From: Natronohydrobacter sp.
GTDB lineage: Bacteria; Pseudomonadota; Alphaproteobacteria; Rhodobacterales; Rhodobacteraceae
DNA length: 15,507 nt
Assembly: GCA_007123015.1 (NCBI GenBank)
Contig: SKSL01000017.1
Location: forward strand, 1-15,507
Direction of reading: 5' to 3'
Position numbers and translations under genes: made by a program. Each line of letters begins with the position of its first letter. The stretch's first letter is position 1. This document shows positions 12,455 to 15,507 of this stretch, piece after piece. The notes under the pieces were generated by a model that saw only the letters and a list, made by a program, of their open reading frames with translations, did no database searches and was not told the DNA's origin.

Positions 12455-13585
12455 GTGCCGCACAGCATGACGCAAAATCCGGGCAACACAATCACGATCT
12501 CCGTGGACGCGATGGGGGGCGATCAAGGACCGTCTGCGGTCATCGCAGGCTGTGCCCTTTCAGCTGACAGGAATGGTGGCATCGGCTTCATTTTTCATGG
12601 TGATGAAGCGCAGCTGACGCCTTTGGTCGCGCGACACGCATCGTTGCGAAACGTTACCGAGATTCGCCACAGCCCCGATGTGGTGCGGATGGATGACAAG
12701 CCCAGTCAAGTGATGCGCCGCGGGCGTGACACGTCGATGTGGTCCGCTGTCTCGGCGCTGCGCGACGGGCATGCGCATGCCGTCGTGTCTTGTGGCAATA
12801 CCGGCGCGTTGATGGCCGTGTCCATGCTGCGTCTGCGCAAACTGCACGGTGTGCATCGTCCTGCCATCGCTTGTCTCTGGCCATCGCGCGGCGAAAGCGG
12901 CTTCAACACGATGCTGGACGTGGGCGCTGATGTGCGCGCTGATGAAGAATCGCTTCTGCAATACGCCCTGATGGGCGCTGCCTATTACAGAAACGCTTTT
13001 GATGCACCATGTCCGCGTGTCGGGTTGTTGAATGTCGGGACCGAAGACCACAAGGGGCGCGCAGAGATCAAGGAAGCAGCAGCCTTGATCGCTGAGGCGG
13101 CTGAAATCGGGCGCTACGATTTTGTGGGCTTCATAGAAGGGACTGATCTGGCCTCGGCCGATGTTGATGTGATCGTGACCGATGGGTTCACAGGCAATGT
13201 CGCGCTGAAAACCGCTGAAGGCACCGCAAAACTGATCAGCGAGGCGTTGCGCGCAGAACTGTCCGGCACTTTGGCCTCAAAGCTTGGCGCATTGGCCGCG
13301 TCGGCACCCTTGCGGCGGTTTCAGAAGCGCATGGACCCACGCCGAATGAATGGCGGGGTGTTTCTGGGTCTGAACGGGACTGTCGTGAAATCCCATGGCT
13401 CGGCAGATGCGACGGGCGTTTCTGCAGCGATCAAGCTCGCCTTTCGGCTGGCCCAATCCGGGTATCAGGAACGTATGGCCGAAAGGCTGGCCTCGGTCGC
13501 TGATGCGCAGCAGGAACGCGTGCTCAGCCGTGATGCCGCCACAGAAGACAACAGGCCAGACATAGAGGAGGCTGGGCAAGAATGA
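12455..13585 (+). CDS. plsX: Phosphate acyltransferase PlsX
   Basis: PlsX turns acyl-ACP and phosphate into acyl-phosphate, the acyl donor for the first step of phospholipid synthesis at the membrane. The protein is 376 residues from the GTG at 12455, or 372 from the ATG at 12467; neither has a strong ribosome site, and the family usually starts close to ISVDAMGGD. Family motifs are clear: ISVDAMGGDQGP near the start, SCGNTGALMAVSML (about 111-124), GLLNVGTEDHKG, FVGFIEGTDL and VIVTDGFTGNVALK. A hairpin lies just upstream. The stop overlaps the fabH start in an ATGA (13582-13585), so the two genes are probably translationally coupled. Confidence 0.97.
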   Translation: MPHSMTQNPGNTITISVDAMGGDQGPSAVIAGCALSADRNGGIGFIFHGDEAQLTPLVARHASLRNVTEIRHSPDVVRMDDKPSQVMRRGRDTSMWSAVSALRDGHAHAVVSCGNTGALMAVSMLRLRKLHGVHRPAIACLWPSRGESGFNTMLDVGADVRADEESLLQYALMGAAYYRNAFDAPCPRVGLLNVGTEDHKGRAEIKEAAALIAEAAEIGRYDFVGFIEGTDLASADVDVIVTDGFTGNVALKTAEGTAKLISEALRAELSGTLASKLGALAASAPLRRFQKRMDPRRMNGGVFLGLNGTVVKSHGSADATGVSAAIKLAFRLAQSGYQERMAERLASVADAQQERVLSRDAATEDNRPDIEEAGQE

Positions 13586-14559
13586 GCGTGATCCGTCCGG
13601 TCATTTGTGGCACTGGCCACTATCTGCCCTCTCGCGTCGTGGAAAATGCCGAATTCGCTACGTCGCTGAACACCAGCGATGACTGGATCGTATCAAGGTC
13701 CGGTATCGAGCGGCGCCATTTTGCATCCGACGGCGAATACACATCCGATCTTGCGACAAATGCGGCCCGCGCCGCGCTGCAGAATGCCGGGATCACAGCG
13801 GATCAGATCAATGCTGTGATCGTCGCAACCTCGACCCCGGATTATACCTTTCCGGCTGTGGCGACGCAGGTGCAGGCGAATCTGGGCATTACGTCGGGGT
13901 TTGCCTTTGATATTCAGGCCGTTTGCGCGGGTTTTGTCTTTGCTCTGGCCAATGCCAGCGGGCTGATCATGGCGGGGCAGGCCAAACGCGTACTGGTCAT
14001 CGGGGCCGAGACTTTCTCGCGGATCATGGACCCGAATGATCGCAGCACTGTTGTTTTGTTCGGCGATGGGGCTGGCGCTGTCGTGCTTGAAGCGCAATCC
14101 GGCACAGGTGCCAATACGGATCGCGGTGTGCTGGCCTGTGATCTGAATTCTGACGGGCGCTACCGTGAATTGCTATATGTCGATGGTGGCGTTTCGCGCA
14201 CAGGCCAATCCGGACATCTGCGCATGCAGGGGCGCGAGGTGTTCCGCCATGCCGTCGAAAAACTGGCCGCCACTGCAATGACTGCGCTTGAGAAAGCGGG
14301 GCTGAACGCTGCCGATATTGACTGGATCGTCCCGCATCAGGCCAACCTGCGAATCATCAAGGGTACAGCGCAGAAGCTTGGCCTGCCCATGGAGCGTGTC
14401 ATCGTGACCGTGCAGGACCATGGCAATACTTCAGCGGCCTCGATCCCATTGGCCCTGTCCGTCGCGAATTGCGAAGGGCGCTTCAAGCCTGGCGATCTGA
14501 TCCTGACCGAAGCCATTGGCGGCGGGTTGAGCTGGGGCGCAGTCGCGCTGCGCTGGTAG
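13582..14559 (+). CDS. fabH: 3-oxoacyl-ACP synthase III (FabH)
   Basis: FabH starts fatty-acid synthesis by condensing acetyl-CoA with malonyl-ACP. The 325-residue protein carries the full catalytic triad: Cys115 in DIQAVCAGF, His252 in VPHQAN and Asn282 in DHGNTSAAS. The C-terminal ILTEAIGGGLSWGAVALRW is the usual FabH ending, with the glycine-rich loop. It overlaps plsX by 4 nt. The ihfA start lies 91 nt after its stop, with no clear terminator between, so partial read-through into ihfA is possible. Confidence 0.98.
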   Translation: MSVIRPVICGTGHYLPSRVVENAEFATSLNTSDDWIVSRSGIERRHFASDGEYTSDLATNAARAALQNAGITADQINAVIVATSTPDYTFPAVATQVQANLGITSGFAFDIQAVCAGFVFALANASGLIMAGQAKRVLVIGAETFSRIMDPNDRSTVVLFGDGAGAVVLEAQSGTGANTDRGVLACDLNSDGRYRELLYVDGGVSRTGQSGHLRMQGREVFRHAVEKLAATAMTALEKAGLNAADIDWIVPHQANLRIIKGTAQKLGLPMERVIVTVQDHGNTSAASIPLALSVANCEGRFKPGDLILTEAIGGGLSWGAVALRW

Positions 14560-14599
14560 CGCAATCGCCACTTTCACGCCACAGGACAACCCCCTGATA

Positions 14600-14628
14600 T
14601 TGACTCGAAAATCGCTTTACCCCATGCT
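14600..14628 (+). promoter_or_regulatory. Possible ihfA promoter
   Basis: TTGACT (14600-14605) is a good -35. A weak CATGCT (14623-14628) lies 17 nt later. Weak -10 boxes are common in Rhodobacteraceae. Transcription would begin about 15 nt before the ihfA ATG at 14651. Confidence 0.35.
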
Positions 14629-14650
14629 GTACGAAATCAAGGGGGTAAAC

Positions 14651-14953
14651 ATGTCTGACAAGACCTTGACGCGGATGGACTTGACCGAAGCGGTATTTCG
14701 CGAAGTCGGATTGTCGCGCAATGAGTCGGCCGCGCTTGTGGACTCGGTTTTGCAGCACGTCTCGGACGCGCTGGCGCGGGGGGAGCAAGTCAAGATTTCC
14801 TCTTTCGGAACTTTCTCTGTGCGCCATAAGAACGCGCGGGTCGGACGTAATCCCAAGACCGGGGAAGAAGTGCCCATTTCCCCCCGCCGGGTGCTCACCT
14901 TTCGCCCGTCGCATCTGATGAAAGATCGTGTGGCCGAAGGCAACCGTAGGTAG
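14651..14953 (+). CDS. ihfA: Integration host factor subunit alpha
   Basis: IHF-alpha with IHF-beta binds and sharply bends specific DNA sites in the nucleoid, affecting transcription, recombination and replication. The 100-residue protein is of standard length and reads MSDKTLTRMDLTEAVFREVGLSRNESA at its N-terminus. The DNA-binding arm is present: ISSFGTFSVRHKNARVGRNPKTGEEVPI with the intercalating Pro in GRNPKTGE, then RRVLTFRPSHLMKDRV. I chose the ATG at 14651 because AAGGGGG lies 5 nt before it; a longer reading from a TTG at 14600 would start inside the likely promoter. The regulator gene follows after 8 nt. Confidence 0.96.
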   Translation: MSDKTLTRMDLTEAVFREVGLSRNESAALVDSVLQHVSDALARGEQVKISSFGTFSVRHKNARVGRNPKTGEEVPISPRRVLTFRPSHLMKDRVAEGNRR

Positions 14954-14961
14954 GGGCCACC

Positions 14962-15507
<546 letters not shown>

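Noticed and set aside
14600..14650. 17-residue N-terminal extension of IhfA from a TTG
   Set aside because: The TTG is part of a likely -35 box, and a strong ribosome site precedes the ATG at 14651, which gives the standard 100-residue length.

Overview
The window looks like chromosomal DNA of an alphaproteobacterium of the Rhodobacteraceae (Roseobacter/Rhodobacter group). Evidence: GC-rich coding sequence, a pyruvate dehydrogenase E1-beta carrying its own N-terminal lipoyl domain, the gene order yceD-rpmF-plsX-fabH-ihfA-merR with bamE and olsB on the other side, and a Hint-domain protein of the type common in this family. The genus cannot be read with confidence.

Layout. (1) 1-1289, minus strand: deoC followed 10 nt later by the N-terminal third of an aldehyde dehydrogenase that runs off the left edge. 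(2) 1290-1536: intergenic, with a perfect palindrome inside a promoter-like stretch. (3) 1537-5102, plus strand: an orphan FbpC/PotA-type ABC ATPase, a secreted DUF2147 protein, a Hint-domain protein and a tandem universal stress protein. The last two appear to start at TTG. (4) 5216-8893, plus strand: pdhA-pdhB-pdhC, the E1 and E2 parts of pyruvate dehydrogenase, with no E3 gene here. (5) 8905-8973: two related perfect hairpins between the converging pdhC and cysE. (6) 8975-11262, minus strand: bamE, olsB and cysE. (7) 11442-15507, plus strand: yceD (DUF177), rpmF, plsX, fabH, ihfA and a MerR-type regulator whose 3' part becomes a pure CCAGAG hexanucleotide repeat that reaches the last base.

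Function. pdhABC makes acetyl-CoA. plsX and fabH use acyl-ACP and acetyl-CoA for phospholipid and fatty-acid synthesis. olsB makes the precursor of ornithine lipids, and bamE serves outer-membrane assembly. Much of the right half therefore concerns envelope building, linked to ribosome (L32, YceD) and nucleoid (IHF) genes.

I did not find a clear new multi-gene system such as a defence island, mobile element or CRISPR array. The most unusual things are the long hexanucleotide repeat in the regulator gene, near-identical lipoyl-domain DNA in pdhB and pdhC, the palindromic elements at the 3' end of cysE with a direct repeat of its last codons, and a Hint protein that appears to lack a conserved histidine.
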